A stretch of DNA of 38,349 nt from Amantichitinum ursilacus (GTDB lineage: Bacteria; Pseudomonadota; Gammaproteobacteria; Burkholderiales; Chitinibacteraceae), in assembly GCF_001294205.1 (NCBI RefSeq), contig NZ_LAQT01000011.1:1-38349 (forward strand), in the 5' to 3' direction. Positions 7,622-15,536 of the stretch are shown one piece after another. The notes below the pieces were generated by a model. It searched no databases and had not been told where the DNA came from. It saw only the letters and a list, made by a program, of their open reading frames with translations. The translations under genes were made by a program, and so were the position numbers. Within the stretch, counting starts at the first letter, position 1; each line of letters begins with the position of its first letter.

Positions 7622-7924
7622 ATGGCTTTGTACGCCATAGTGGGTGAAGACAAACCAGATAGCCTGGCTGACCGGCTTGCCGTGCGGCCCGAGCATATCG
7701 CGCGCTTGCAGGCGCTCAACGAAGCAGGACGGCTGGTGCTGGCCGGGCCGTTTCCGGCGGTCGATGCGGCTGATCCGGGCGCGGCTGGTTTTACCGGTAG
7801 CCTGATCGTGGCGGAGTTTGAAGACCTGCAAGCGGCGACGGCCTGGGCCGAAGCCGATCCGTACCGACGCACGGGCGTGTACACCGCCGTGACGGTCAAA
7901 CCGTTCAAACATGTGCTGCCATAG
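7622..7924 (+). CDS. yciI: YciI family protein
   Basis: This 100-residue cytoplasmic protein has the ferredoxin-like YciI fold ([32 protein letters not shown] at the N-terminus, LAGPFPA near residue 40, [12 protein letters not shown] near residue 78). The conserved His at about residue 24 and the Asp in the ADPY segment are the residues proposed as a catalytic pair in the family; no substrate is established. Its ribosome site, GGAG, lies in the last codons of yciB, so the two are translated from one message. The yciB-yciI pairing is widespread in proteobacteria. Confidence 0.9.
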   Translation: MALYAIVGEDKPDSLADRLAVRPEHIARLQALNEAGRLVLAGPFPAVDAADPGAAGFTGSLIVAEFEDLQAATAWAEADPYRRTGVYTAVTVKPFKHVLP

Positions 7925-7932
7925 GCTCTGGT

Positions 7933-8199
7933 ATGATCGGCACGCTTGAAAACGAAATCCGCGCCCGTCTGGCGCCACTTGAAGCCGAATCGCTCGAGTT
8001 GCACGATGACAGCGCGGCTCATGCCGGCCACGCAGGTTCTGGTGGCGGCGGGCATTTCGATGTGATTATTGTGGCGGCGGCATTTGCCGGTTTAAGTAAA
8101 CTGGCGCGTCATCGCAAAGTGTATGAACTGCTGGCTGACTTGATACCGACGCGCATCCACGCGCTCAGCATCAAGGCGCTGGCGCCCGAAGAGTTTTGA
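7933..8199 (+). CDS. bolA: BolA family protein
   Basis: The 88-residue protein has the BolA/YrbA KH-like fold: an N-terminal helix (ENEIRARLAPLEAESLELHDDS), a Gly/His-rich loop (HAGHAGSGGGGHFDVIIV) and the signature FAGLSKLARHRKVYELLADL. BolA-type proteins act with monothiol glutaredoxins in iron-sulfur trafficking or affect envelope and stress gene expression; which applies here cannot be told. The conserved His in RHRKVY is present. It starts 8 bases after yciI and ends the co-transcribed set, with the parvulin gene 76 bases further on. Confidence 0.92.
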   Translation: MIGTLENEIRARLAPLEAESLELHDDSAAHAGHAGSGGGGHFDVIIVAAAFAGLSKLARHRKVYELLADLIPTRIHALSIKALAPEEF

Positions 8200-8275
8200 T
8201 TAGCGGCTATATCCAACCAGTCCACAGTCAAAATAAAACGTAAATACAAGCACGACAACGAACAAGGAATCTGTA

Positions 8276-9058
8276 ATGCGTTCTACCAAGAAAATCGCGT
8301 TCGCGCTGATCGGTGGTCTTATTTCCGTGTCGGCGTTCGCCGATGGTCCGGTTGCTACCGTTAACGGTGTAGCCATCCCGCAAAGCAAGATGGACATGAT
8401 CGTCAAGCAGCTGGCGGAACGCGGTCAGAAAGACAGCCCGGAACTGCGCGATCGTATCAAGCAGCAGCTGATCAACAATGAAGTGATCTATCAAGACGCG
8501 GTCAAGAAAGGCACCGACAAGTCGGCTGACGTTCAGGCCCAACTTGAAGCCGCCAAGCAACAGATCGTGATCGGCACCTACATCAACAACTGGGTTAAGG
8601 CTAACCCGATTGCTGCTGCCGATGAGCAAAAAGAGTACGACCGCGTTAAAGCCAGCCAGTCGGGCAAGGAATACCACGCTCGCCACATCCTCGTGAAGAC
8701 CGAAGCTGAAGCCAACGCGATCATTGCCGATCTGAAGAAAGGCAAAAAGTTTGACGACATCGCCAAAGCCAAGTCGCTGGACAAGGGTTCGGCTGCCAAC
8801 GGTGGCGATCTGGGCTGGGCTGATCCGAACAACTTCGTTCCGGAATTCTCGTCCGCGCTGACCAAGCTGCAAAAAGGCAAGATGACCGAGACCCCGGTCA
8901 AGACCCAATTTGGCTACCACATCATCAAGCTGGACGACGTACGTGATGCCAAGGGCCCGAGCTTTGAAGAAGTGAAGGGCGAGATCGAACAGCAAATGCA
9001 ACGCCAACGCGTGCAGAAGCTGGTTGACGATCTGCGTGCCAAAGCAACCGTGCAATAA
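8276..9058 (+). CDS. Periplasmic parvulin-type peptidyl-prolyl isomerase
   Basis: The enzyme isomerises prolyl bonds during folding of exported proteins. The 260-residue protein has a signal peptide (cut after VSAFA, about residue 22), an N-terminal SurA-like chaperone helix region (25-125) and one PpiC domain. That domain runs from about residue 135 (ARHILVKTEAEANAII) to residue 233 (TQFGYHIIKLDD). A C-terminal helix returns to the chaperone domain. The architecture resembles Par27/PrsA-type foldases more than SurA, which has two PpiC domains. AAGGA lies 8 bases before the ATG. A bidirectional terminator follows. Confidence 0.93.
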   Translation: MRSTKKIAFALIGGLISVSAFADGPVATVNGVAIPQSKMDMIVKQLAERGQKDSPELRDRIKQQLINNEVIYQDAVKKGTDKSADVQAQLEAAKQQIVIGTYINNWVKANPIAAADEQKEYDRVKASQSGKEYHARHILVKTEAEANAIIADLKKGKKFDDIAKAKSLDKGSAANGGDLGWADPNNFVPEFSSALTKLQKGKMTETPVKTQFGYHIIKLDDVRDAKGPSFEEVKGEIEQQMQRQRVQKLVDDLRAKATVQ

Positions 9059-9077
9059 TTGTTGCCGGTCCGCAAAA

Positions 9078-9110
9078 GAAAAACGCCATGCAATTGCATG
9101 GCGTTTTTTT
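9078..9110. terminator. Bidirectional Rho-independent terminator
   Basis: A perfect palindrome (AAACGCCATGCAA at 9081-9093 with TTGCATGGCGTTT at 9094-9106) ends in seven T residues on the plus strand and TTTTTCTTTT on the minus strand. It lies between the convergent parvulin and ElyC-like genes and can serve both. Confidence 0.9.
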
Positions 9111-9147
9111 ATGCCTGCGGACTAGCGCGGCAAACACGGCCCAACGC

Positions 9148-9912
9148 TTAGCGCCCGCCCGGTCCCCATTGATACCACACGATGCCCAGTCCCTCGTGCA
9201 AGGTCCAGAATGAGTCGGCCAGCGCGCTCACGTCCGGCACCAGTTGCAATAACGAGAACGGGGGAGTGCTGATGTAGCCCGTCGGCGCGGGCGTGACGAC
9301 AAAGCCGGCACGCTCAAACAATGGCACCGCACGCGGCAGATGCCAGGCGCTGGACACCAGAATAATCCTGCGATGCTGCGGCAGCAGTTTTGCGGCGGTC
9401 AGTTTTGCGTTGTCGCCGGTGTCAAAAGCCGCGTTTTCCACCCAGCGCGCCGTCAAACCAAAATCATCGTGATAGCTACGCGCCATCAGTTCAGCCTCGG
9501 CCATCTTCTCGCCAAACGCCGCGCCACCGGTAAACGCCACCGGTAAGCCACTGCGGCGTGCCAACGTGGCGGTATAACGCACGCGCTGCAGGGTAACCTC
9601 GCCGACATCACGGCCATCGATGGTTTCGAGTGCGCCAAAGCGAGTGCCACCGCCCAGGCCGACAATCGCATCGGCTTGCGCCAGCGCGTGCATATCCAGC
9701 GGCGGCGGCTCAATAGTCTGGCGCAGCGCAATGCTCACCCACGGCAGACTCAGCACCAGCAGCAACGTCACGTTGACGCCCGTCAACCAACGCGCCAGCC
9801 GCGGATAACGCCGCCAGATCAGCACCGCGCAGGCAATCAGCAGCAAATTGATGCCGGGCGGCAGCACCAGACGGCCGATCGCATTCTTTAACAGATAAGA
9901 CGTTTTAAGCAT
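9148..9912 (-). CDS. ElyC/SanA/YdcF family envelope protein (DUF218)
   Basis: The 254-residue protein has two N-terminal membrane helices (about residues 12-30 and 36-57, with a short RRYPRLARW loop) and a DUF218 domain. The domain begins with ADAIVGLGGGTRFG near residue 80 and contains FTGGAAFGEKMAEAELM, NAAFDTGDNAKLTAAKLL and LVSSAWHLPRAVPLFERAGF. This layout matches E. coli ElyC (259 residues), which is needed for peptidoglycan and lipid carrier homeostasis at low temperature. The start at 9912 was preferred over an upstream frame to 10002 that would run through the livF terminator. It lies downstream of the liv genes on the same strand but past their terminator. Confidence 0.85.
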   Translation of the reverse strand: MLKTSYLLKNAIGRLVLPPGINLLLIACAVLIWRRYPRLARWLTGVNVTLLLVLSLPWVSIALRQTIEPPPLDMHALAQADAIVGLGGGTRFGALETIDGRDVGEVTLQRVRYTATLARRSGLPVAFTGGAAFGEKMAEAELMARSYHDDFGLTARWVENAAFDTGDNAKLTAAKLLPQHRRIILVSSAWHLPRAVPLFERAGFVVTPAPTGYISTPPFSLLQLVPDVSALADSFWTLHEGLGIVWYQWGPGGR

Positions 9913-9930
9913 CCAGCATTCCCTGCGCGC

Positions 9931-9960
9931 AAAGAAAAAGGCCGCTATCAAAGCGGCCTT
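9931..9960 (-). terminator. Rho-independent terminator of the livHMGF transcript
   Basis: A perfect 9-bp stem (AAGGCCGCT at 9938-9946 with AGCGGCCTT at 9952-9960) is followed on the minus strand by TTTTTCTTTG. It lies 60 bases past the livF stop and just before the ElyC-like start. Confidence 0.88.
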
Positions 9961-10019
9961 GAGTAGGCCCGGAGCGCAGATTAGCATTCCGGGCCAGTGC
10001 ATACTAACAGTCTGCGGGA

Positions 10020-10733
10020 TCAGTCGCCCAGATAAGCGTGCTGAATGCGCTCGTTGGCCAGCAGGTTGGCGGCGGTATCGGCCAGGGTAATCTTGCCCGA
10101 TTCCATCACATAGCCACGGTTTGCCGTCTGTAACGCCAGCTTGGCGTTCTGTTCCACCAGCAACATGGTTACGCCTTCCGCGGCAATCATGCGGATGATT
10201 TCAAAAATCTTCTGCACGATGATGGGCGCCAGGCCCATCGAGGGCTCGTCCAGCAACAGCAGTTTGGGTCGGCTCATCATGGCCCGGCCCATTGCCACCA
10301 TTTGCTGTTCGCCACCCGACAAGGTGCCCGCCAGCTGCTTCTGCCGTTCTTTCAGCCGCGGAAACAAATGGTAGATCCGCTCCAGATCTTGCGGGATACC
10401 CGCTTTGTCGTTGCGGGTATACGCGCCCATCTGCAGGTTTTCTTCCACGGTCAGCCGCGAAAAAATGCCGCGGCCTTCCGGCACCATCGCCAGGCCTTGC
10501 GACACATAAGCGTAAGAGGGCAGTTTGGCCGTCGGCTGGCCCTGGTACAGGATTTCACCGCCCGCGGGCTTGATCATGCCCACCAGTGTTTTCAGCGTGG
10601 TGGTCTTGCCTGCGCCGTTCGCGCCAATCAATGCCACCAGCTCGCCTTGCTGGATATCCAGATCAATGCCTTTAACTGCATGGATGCCGCCGTAGGCCAC
10701 CTGCAGGTTTTTTACTTGTAACAAGCTGCTCAT
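10020..10733 (-). CDS. livF: Branched-chain amino acid ABC transporter ATPase LivF
   Basis: This is the second ATPase of the high-affinity Leu/Ile/Val importer, on the cytoplasmic face. The 237-residue protein has Walker A GANGAGKT (37-44), a Q-loop region, the signature LSGGEQQ, Walker B LLLLDEP with SMGLAP, and the switch His replaced by the LivF-typical LLVEQN. It overlaps livG by four bases (ATGA), so the two ATPases are translationally coupled. It is the last gene of the liv unit and is followed by a terminator. Confidence 0.96.
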   Translation of the reverse strand: MSSLLQVKNLQVAYGGIHAVKGIDLDIQQGELVALIGANGAGKTTTLKTLVGMIKPAGGEILYQGQPTAKLPSYAYVSQGLAMVPEGRGIFSRLTVEENLQMGAYTRNDKAGIPQDLERIYHLFPRLKERQKQLAGTLSGGEQQMVAMGRAMMSRPKLLLLDEPSMGLAPIIVQKIFEIIRMIAAEGVTMLLVEQNAKLALQTANRGYVMESGKITLADTAANLLANERIQHAYLGD

Positions 10734-11500
10734 TCGGGTGCGACTCCCAGATACGCTTCGATCACGCGCGGATCATTTTTGACGGCTTCGGGATTGCCCT
10801 CGGCGATTTTCTTGCCGTAATCGAGCACGGCAATGCGGTCACACAAGCCCATCATCAATTTAACGTCGTGTTCGATCAGCAGAATGGTCACGCCATCCGC
10901 CCGGATTTTTTCCATCAGCGTTTTCAGCGCCGCGGTTTCTTTCGGGTTCATGCCTGCAGCCGGTTCGTCCAGCGCCAACAGCTTGGGGTTGGTGCCCAAA
11001 GCGCGGGCAATTTCCAGACGGCGTTGATCGCCATACGACAGATTGCGCGCCACTTCATCGGCGTGGCGCTCAATGCCCACATAGCGCAGCAATTCGTCAG
11101 CGCGCGCATGGATGGCGGCTTCTTCCTTGCGCGTGCGCGGGCCGCGGAACACCGCACCAAACACGCCGGCGTGGGTACGCACGTGCTGGCCCACCATCAC
11201 GTTTTCCCGGGCGGTCATGTTGGCAAACAGGCGGATGTTCTGAAAAGTGCGCGCAATACCGCTTTCCACCACTACATAGGGCTTTTGCCGGAACAGATTG
11301 CGGCCGTTAAAGCTAAAGCGGCCTTCATCCGGCTGATACAAACCGGTCAGCACATTAAACAGCGTGGTTTTGCCCGCGCCGTTGGGGCCGATCAAACCGT
11401 AGATTTCGCCCTTGTTGATGGTCAGGCCCACGTCGTTTAACGCGTGCAGACCGCCAAAGCGTTTATGGATGCCTTCAATGCTCAGTAATACTTCAGCCAT
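10730..11500 (-). CDS. livG: Branched-chain amino acid ABC transporter ATPase LivG
   Basis: This is the first ATPase of the importer, partnering LivF. The 256-residue protein has Walker A GPNGAGKT (38-45), the LivG-typical ARTFQNIRLFANMTARENVMVGQH, the signature LSYGDQRRLEIARAL, Walker B LLALDEPAAGMNP and switch IEHDVKLMM. The C-terminal tail (EGNPEAVKNDPRVIEAYLG) is the usual LivG ending. Its start overlaps the end of livM by 8 bases and its stop overlaps the livF start, a tight operon. Confidence 0.96.
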   Translation of the reverse strand: MAEVLLSIEGIHKRFGGLHALNDVGLTINKGEIYGLIGPNGAGKTTLFNVLTGLYQPDEGRFSFNGRNLFRQKPYVVVESGIARTFQNIRLFANMTARENVMVGQHVRTHAGVFGAVFRGPRTRKEEAAIHARADELLRYVGIERHADEVARNLSYGDQRRLEIARALGTNPKLLALDEPAAGMNPKETAALKTLMEKIRADGVTILLIEHDVKLMMGLCDRIAVLDYGKKIAEGNPEAVKNDPRVIEAYLGVAPE

Positions 11501-12644
11501 GAGTACGCTCCGCGTCCTGGAGACCGGCGTTCTCCTGTTCAGAAATCGTGGCGCTGGGGTGAAGTTCAGCGCGACGACGGCGAGACGGCCACAGCCCTTC
11601 GGGGCGGACCAGCATGATGATGATCATGGCAAGGCCGAACAGCAGCATGCGCAGGTTTTCCGGATCAATGATCTTGCGGCCGAACAAACCCTGCTGCAGC
11701 GGGTTGATCACGTCACGCAAAATTTCGGGCACCACCGACACCAGAATGGCGCCCAGGATCACGCCCGCAATATTGCCCATGCCGCCCAGCACCACCATAC
11801 ACAGCACCATGATCGATTCCATCAGCACAAATGATTCCGGGCTGACAAACCCCTGGAAGCTGGCAAACAACGCGCCCGATACGCCGCCAAACGAAGCGCC
11901 CATCGCAAATGCCAGCAGTTTGACGTTGCGCGTATTGATGCCCATGGCGTTGGCGGCGATTTCGTCCTCGCGGATGGCCACCCAGGCGCGGCCGATGCGC
12001 GAATACTGCAAACGGCTGGTCACAAAGATGATCAGGCAGCAAAACGCCAGGATCAGGTAGTAGTACAGATATACCGGCTCAAAGCGCAGACCCAAAAAGT
12101 CGATCGGCTTGGCAAAGGTGTAATTAAAGAAATGCACCGGCGCCACATTATCGATGCCTTGCGGGCCATTGGTGATATTGATCGGCCGGTCCAGGTTGTT
12201 CATAAAGATCCGGATGATCTCGCCAAAACCCAGCGTTACGATCGCCAGATAATCGCCGCGCAGCTTCAGCGTGGGCGTGCCCAGCAAAATACCGAACACG
12301 CAGGCGGCCAGACCACAGATCACGATCATGATCAAAAACGGCGGATGTTGTAGCCACGTCGGCATCACCGCCTGCAATTGCGGCGAATTGAAAATGGCGT
12401 ACATATAAGCGCCCACCGCATAAAACGCGATGTAACCCAGGTCCAGCAAGCCGGCAAAGCCCACCACAATGTTCAGACCCAGCGCCAGCATGATGTAGAG
12501 CAGCGCAAAGTCGATCACGCGGATCCACGAGTTGGCGCTGCTGAACGTCGCGCCCAAGCCCCACGGCAACACCAGCAGCACCGCCGCAAAGATAAACAGC
12601 GCAATCTGGCGCTGGCGCGGCGTCTTCAGAAAAGCAAAATGCAT
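11493..12644 (-). CDS. livM: Branched-chain amino acid ABC transporter permease LivM
   Basis: This is one of two inner membrane permeases forming the translocation channel with LivH. The 383-residue protein has about ten hydrophobic helices and the family hallmarks: ALGLNIVVGFAGLLDLGYIAFYAVGAY, GDYLAIVTLGFGEIIRI, SRIGRAWVAIREDEIAANAMGIN (the ATPase-coupling loop) and VLGGMGNIAGVILGA. The soluble C-terminal tail after VRPEGLWPSRRRR is unremarkable. It follows livH after 21 bases and overlaps livG. Confidence 0.96.
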   Translation of the reverse strand: MHFAFLKTPRQRQIALFIFAAVLLVLPWGLGATFSSANSWIRVIDFALLYIMLALGLNIVVGFAGLLDLGYIAFYAVGAYMYAIFNSPQLQAVMPTWLQHPPFLIMIVICGLAACVFGILLGTPTLKLRGDYLAIVTLGFGEIIRIFMNNLDRPINITNGPQGIDNVAPVHFFNYTFAKPIDFLGLRFEPVYLYYYLILAFCCLIIFVTSRLQYSRIGRAWVAIREDEIAANAMGINTRNVKLLAFAMGASFGGVSGALFASFQGFVSPESFVLMESIMVLCMVVLGGMGNIAGVILGAILVSVVPEILRDVINPLQQGLFGRKIIDPENLRMLLFGLAMIIIMLVRPEGLWPSRRRRAELHPSATISEQENAGLQDAERTHG

Positions 12645-12665
12645 GTTGATTCCTTTCAGACCCGG

Positions 12666-13595
12666 TTACGCACGTTCTGCAACGCGCTCGCCCAGCAAGC
12701 CGGACGGGCGGAACACCAGCACCAGGATCAGCACCAGAAAGGCAAAAATGTCTTTGTAGTTGCTGCCCAAAAAGCCCCCGGTCAGGTCACCCAGATAACC
12801 CGAGCCCAGGCTTTCGATAATGCCCAGCGTAATGCCACCCAGCACCGCACCCTGCAGGTTGCCAATGCCGCCCAGCACGGCTGCGGTAAACGCCTTCAGG
12901 CCAATCAGAAAGCCCATGTACGGATGCGCCTGATCGTAATTGGCGGCTACCATCACGCCAGCTACCGCGCCCAGCGCCGAGCCGGTCACAAAGGTCATCG
13001 AGATAATGCTGTTGATGTTGACGCCCATCAGCCCCGCAACTTCCGGGTTCTGCGCTGTGGCGCGCATGGCGCGGCCCAGGCGGGTGCGTTCAATCATGAA
13101 GAACAGCGCGCCCATCAACACGATGGCCAGAATGATGATGGCCACTTGCAGATCGGTAATCGCCGCGCCAAAAAAGTTATGCACGGTTTGCGGCAGGATG
13201 TTGGGAAACGGGCGATAGCTGCGGCCCCAGATCAGCGATGCCACCTGTTGCAACACAATCGACACGCCAATGGCGGTGATCAGCGGTGCCAGGCGTGGCG
13301 CGCGGCGCAACGGGCGATATGCGATGCGTTCAATCGCAAAGCCCAACAGCATCGAAACGGGGATGGCCATCACCAACCCGGCCACCAGCATCAGCGGGCC
13401 GGGCAGGCTGATGTGGTTGCCCACCAGCACATTGATGCAGGTAATGGTGACCATGGCGCCAAACATCACGATTTCGCCATGAGCAAAATTGATGAGCTGC
13501 ATGATGCCGTACACCATCGTGTAACCCAGTGCGATCAGCGCATAAATGCTGCCGATCACCAGGCCATTGATGATTTGTTGCAGAAAGATATCCAA
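12666..13595 (-). CDS. livH: Branched-chain amino acid ABC transporter permease LivH
   Basis: This is the second permease of the importer. The 309-residue protein has the LivH hallmarks QQIINGLVIGSIYALIALGYTMVYGIMQLINFAHGEI, the coupling loop LGRAMRATAQNPEVAGLMGVN, and VLGGIGNLQGAVLGG. The start is TTG at 13595: it has a strong GGGAGGA ribosome site 4 bases upstream, and the protein begins directly at the first helix. A 449-base gap with a terminator separates it from livJ, so livHMGF is probably expressed at a lower level than the binding protein. Confidence 0.95.
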   Translation of the reverse strand: MDIFLQQIINGLVIGSIYALIALGYTMVYGIMQLINFAHGEIVMFGAMVTITCINVLVGNHISLPGPLMLVAGLVMAIPVSMLLGFAIERIAYRPLRRAPRLAPLITAIGVSIVLQQVASLIWGRSYRPFPNILPQTVHNFFGAAITDLQVAIIILAIVLMGALFFMIERTRLGRAMRATAQNPEVAGLMGVNINSIISMTFVTGSALGAVAGVMVAANYDQAHPYMGFLIGLKAFTAAVLGGIGNLQGAVLGGITLGIIESLGSGYLGDLTGGFLGSNYKDIFAFLVLILVLVFRPSGLLGERVAERA

Positions 13596-14044
13596 TCGGT
13601 CCTCCCTGGACTGCTACTTGGCTGCGTAAAACGGGGCCGTATGTGATGTCCCGGATGGGTCACACACAGGCAACAGATCGTGATGGCCTGCGCCGGGCTG
13701 GCTGCGTAGCGGCTTGTGGCCAGCGTTGCGGGGCTCGACGGGTGCAGTGGTGGATGATTTGTACCATAACAGTTGCGGCCATGAACTTACCCGTATCGCA
13801 AATATGCGAAAACTTGCCGCTTTCCCTTACATCCAGCGCCAGGTATTTGCGATGAGCAATGGTCAACCGTGGGCCAGCTTGCCGCTCTGCCAAGCACGAT
13901 ATGTGCCGTCGTCCGACCTTACAGTGCCAACCGCTTGCCCCGGCATGCGCAAACCCGCCCTGCTGGCATGCCAGCATCATGATTACAGCCGCACCAATAA
14001 AAACGGCAGCGCGCTGGCTGCCGTTTTCCGGGGCAGGCATGGCC
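13596..14044. other. livJ-livH gap: terminator and a spaced inverted repeat, no gene
   Basis: No convincing coding frame is present. The livJ end carries a strong terminator (separate entry). Further on, ATCGCAAATA (13795-13804) and TATTTGCGAT (13844-13853) form a 10-bp inverted repeat 39 bases apart. The first arm also overlaps a shorter repeat CGCA-AATA-TGCG. This may be an operator pair or looped RNA acting on livHMGF, or simply a leftover. A separate livH promoter was not clearly visible. Confidence 0.45.
13995..14027 (-). terminator. Terminator/attenuator between livJ and livHMGF
   Basis: An 11-bp perfect stem (AAAACGGCAGC at 14000-14010 with GCTGCCGTTTT at 14017-14027) is followed on the minus strand by TTTTTATT. 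It lies 18 bases past the livJ stop. Partial read-through would yield excess binding protein over permease. Confidence 0.85.
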
Positions 14045-15262
14045 TTATTTGGCCGCGCCCTGCACGATTTCGAGCACTTCCCACTTGCCACCCTTCACGG
14101 TGTACAGCGTGATCGCGCCGTTCTTGATGTCGCCCTTTTCGTCAAACTCGATCGGGCCAGTAACGCCGTCGTAATGGATCTTGGCCAGTTCCGGCAGGTA
14201 CTTGGCTGGCTCGGTCGAGCCCGCCTTCTTCATGGCTTCAACCATGACCTTGACTGCGTCATAGCAATACGGGGCGTACAGCTGCACGTCCTGGCCGAAG
14301 GTCTGCTTGAACTTGGCGAGGAATTCCTTGCCGCCCGGCAGTTGGTCTTTCGGTTGGCCCGGCGAAGAAGACACCATGCCTTCCGCGTCGTCGCCCGCCA
14401 GTTTGATCAGCTCCGGCGTTTGCGTGCCATCGCCGCCCATGATCTTGGCATCCATGCCCAGCTTGCGCGCTTGTTTCTTCAGCGGGCCGGCTTGTGCGTC
14501 CATACCGCCGTAGAAAATCAGGTCCGGCTTTTTGCCCTTGATGGAGGTCAGGATCGCGTTGAAGTCGGTTTCCTGGTTGGTGGTGAACTCGCGGCCCACC
14601 ACTTCGCCACCGGCGGCCTTGGCGGCTTTCTCGAATTCATCGGCCAGACCCTGGCCGTAAGCGGTGCGGTCATCAATGATCGCAACCTTCTTGGCGTTGA
14701 GCTTTTTAACCGCGTATTCGCCCAGCACCTTGCCTTGTTGCGCGTCGTTAGCCATCACGCGGAATGCGGTCTTCAGGCCAGCGGCGGTGTAGGCCACGGC
14801 GGTGGCGGACGGGCTGATTTGCGGGATGCCGGCAGCGGCATACAGCTTGGATGCGGGGATGGTGGTGCCCGAGTTCAAGTGGCCGATCACACCCACGACT
14901 TTTTCGTCAACAAAGCGCTGCGCCACCGTGTTGGCAGTTTTCGGATCAGCCTGGTCATCTTCGGAGTCCATCTCGAATTTGACTTTCTTGCCACCGATAT
15001 CGGCGCCGCCTGCAGCGTTGATTTCGTCGATAGCCAGCTTCACGCCGTCTTCGTTGTCCTTACCCAAGTGGGCAATGTTGCCGGTCAGCGGGGCAGCATG
15101 ACCGATCTTGACGGTGGTGGCGTCGCCGCCAGCCGGTGCGGCGGCCGCGGCCGGAGCAGAAGCGGCAGGCGCCGAAGCGTCGGGAGTGGCGGTTTCCTGC
15201 TTGCCGCAGGCGGCCAGGCCGACAATGGCTGCTGCAATAAGGCTGTAACGCGCGATAGTCAT
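14045..15262 (-). CDS. livJ: Branched-chain amino acid ABC transporter substrate-binding lipoprotein
   Basis: This is the binding protein that delivers Leu/Ile/Val (or related amino acids) to LivHM. The 405-residue protein has a type II signal peptide with lipobox LAAC (Cys19), then an Ala/Pro/Ser-rich linker (residues 26-46). A type I periplasmic binding fold follows, with KIGHAAPLTGNIAHLGKDNEDGVKLAIDEINAAGG, GVIGHLNSGTTIPASKLYAAAGIPQISPSATA and IIDDRTAYGQGLADEF. The LNSGTT and AYGQG loops are where LivJ/LivK contact the substrate. A lipid anchor is unusual against the soluble E. coli LivJ and suggests membrane tethering. A good AGGGG ribosome site precedes the ATG at 15262. Confidence 0.94.
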   Translation of the reverse strand: MTIARYSLIAAAIVGLAACGKQETATPDASAPAASAPAAAAAPAGGDATTVKIGHAAPLTGNIAHLGKDNEDGVKLAIDEINAAGGADIGGKKVKFEMDSEDDQADPKTANTVAQRFVDEKVVGVIGHLNSGTTIPASKLYAAAGIPQISPSATAVAYTAAGLKTAFRVMANDAQQGKVLGEYAVKKLNAKKVAIIDDRTAYGQGLADEFEKAAKAAGGEVVGREFTTNQETDFNAILTSIKGKKPDLIFYGGMDAQAGPLKKQARKLGMDAKIMGGDGTQTPELIKLAGDDAEGMVSSSPGQPKDQLPGGKEFLAKFKQTFGQDVQLYAPYCYDAVKVMVEAMKKAGSTEPAKYLPELAKIHYDGVTGPIEFDEKGDIKNGAITLYTVKGGKWEVLEIVQGAAK

Positions 15263-15394
15263 AAGCTTGATCCCCTATCTGGTCGTGAATGTGCGATTTG
15301 ATCGTCTGAATGATATGAATGCCGAACAGAGCATCACGTCAGTTTGATGAAGCAAGAACCGTGCACTGTCGTAATGCCGCCGTTAAGGTGATCG

Positions 15395-15424
15395 ATAATG
15401 AGTAGCCGCGTTTCGCTGTGTCAA
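15395..15424 (-). promoter_or_regulatory. Candidate sigma-70 promoter of livJ
   Basis: On the minus strand a perfect TTGACA (15419-15424) is 18 bp from CATTAT (15395-15400, 4 of 6 to TATAAT). The leader before the livJ ATG would be about 125 bases. A weaker sigma-54-like stretch (CACG-N4-TTGCTT with TG instead of the usual GG at -24) lies between this promoter and the gene and is not relied on. Confidence 0.5.
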
Positions 15425-15493
15425 ATACTGGTTTTCCCGGATGCGAGTGCGTCGGCATGTATGCAACAGCCGCATCTACTTGCGGCAGGCAAT

Positions 15494-15524
15494 AAAAAGC
15501 CGCACCAGGGTGGTGCGGCTTTTT
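15494..15524 (-). terminator. Rho-independent terminator of the distal Ser-rich paralog
   Basis: A perfect 14-bp stem (AAAAAGCCGCACCA with TGGTGCGGCTTTTT, loop GGG) is followed on the minus strand by TTTTTATTG. It lies 12 bases past the stop codon at 15537. The A-run on the other side makes it usable in the plus direction too. Confidence 0.92.
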
Positions 15525-15536
15525 GAGGGTGATGCC

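Noticed and set aside
12378-13646. Long plus-strand open frame (422 codons) opposite livM and livH
   Set aside because: The translation is His/Gln/Arg-rich without family features and mirrors two clear permease genes; GC-rich coding sequence commonly leaves the antisense frame open.
13859-15301. Long plus-strand open frame (480 codons) opposite livJ
   Set aside because: It is antisense to a well-supported binding-protein gene and has no recognisable domain or ribosome site.
15263-15395. Sigma-54 promoter of livJ (CACG-N4-TTGCTT)
   Set aside because: The invariant GG at -24 is TG here, and a perfect TTGACA -35 promoter lies just upstream.
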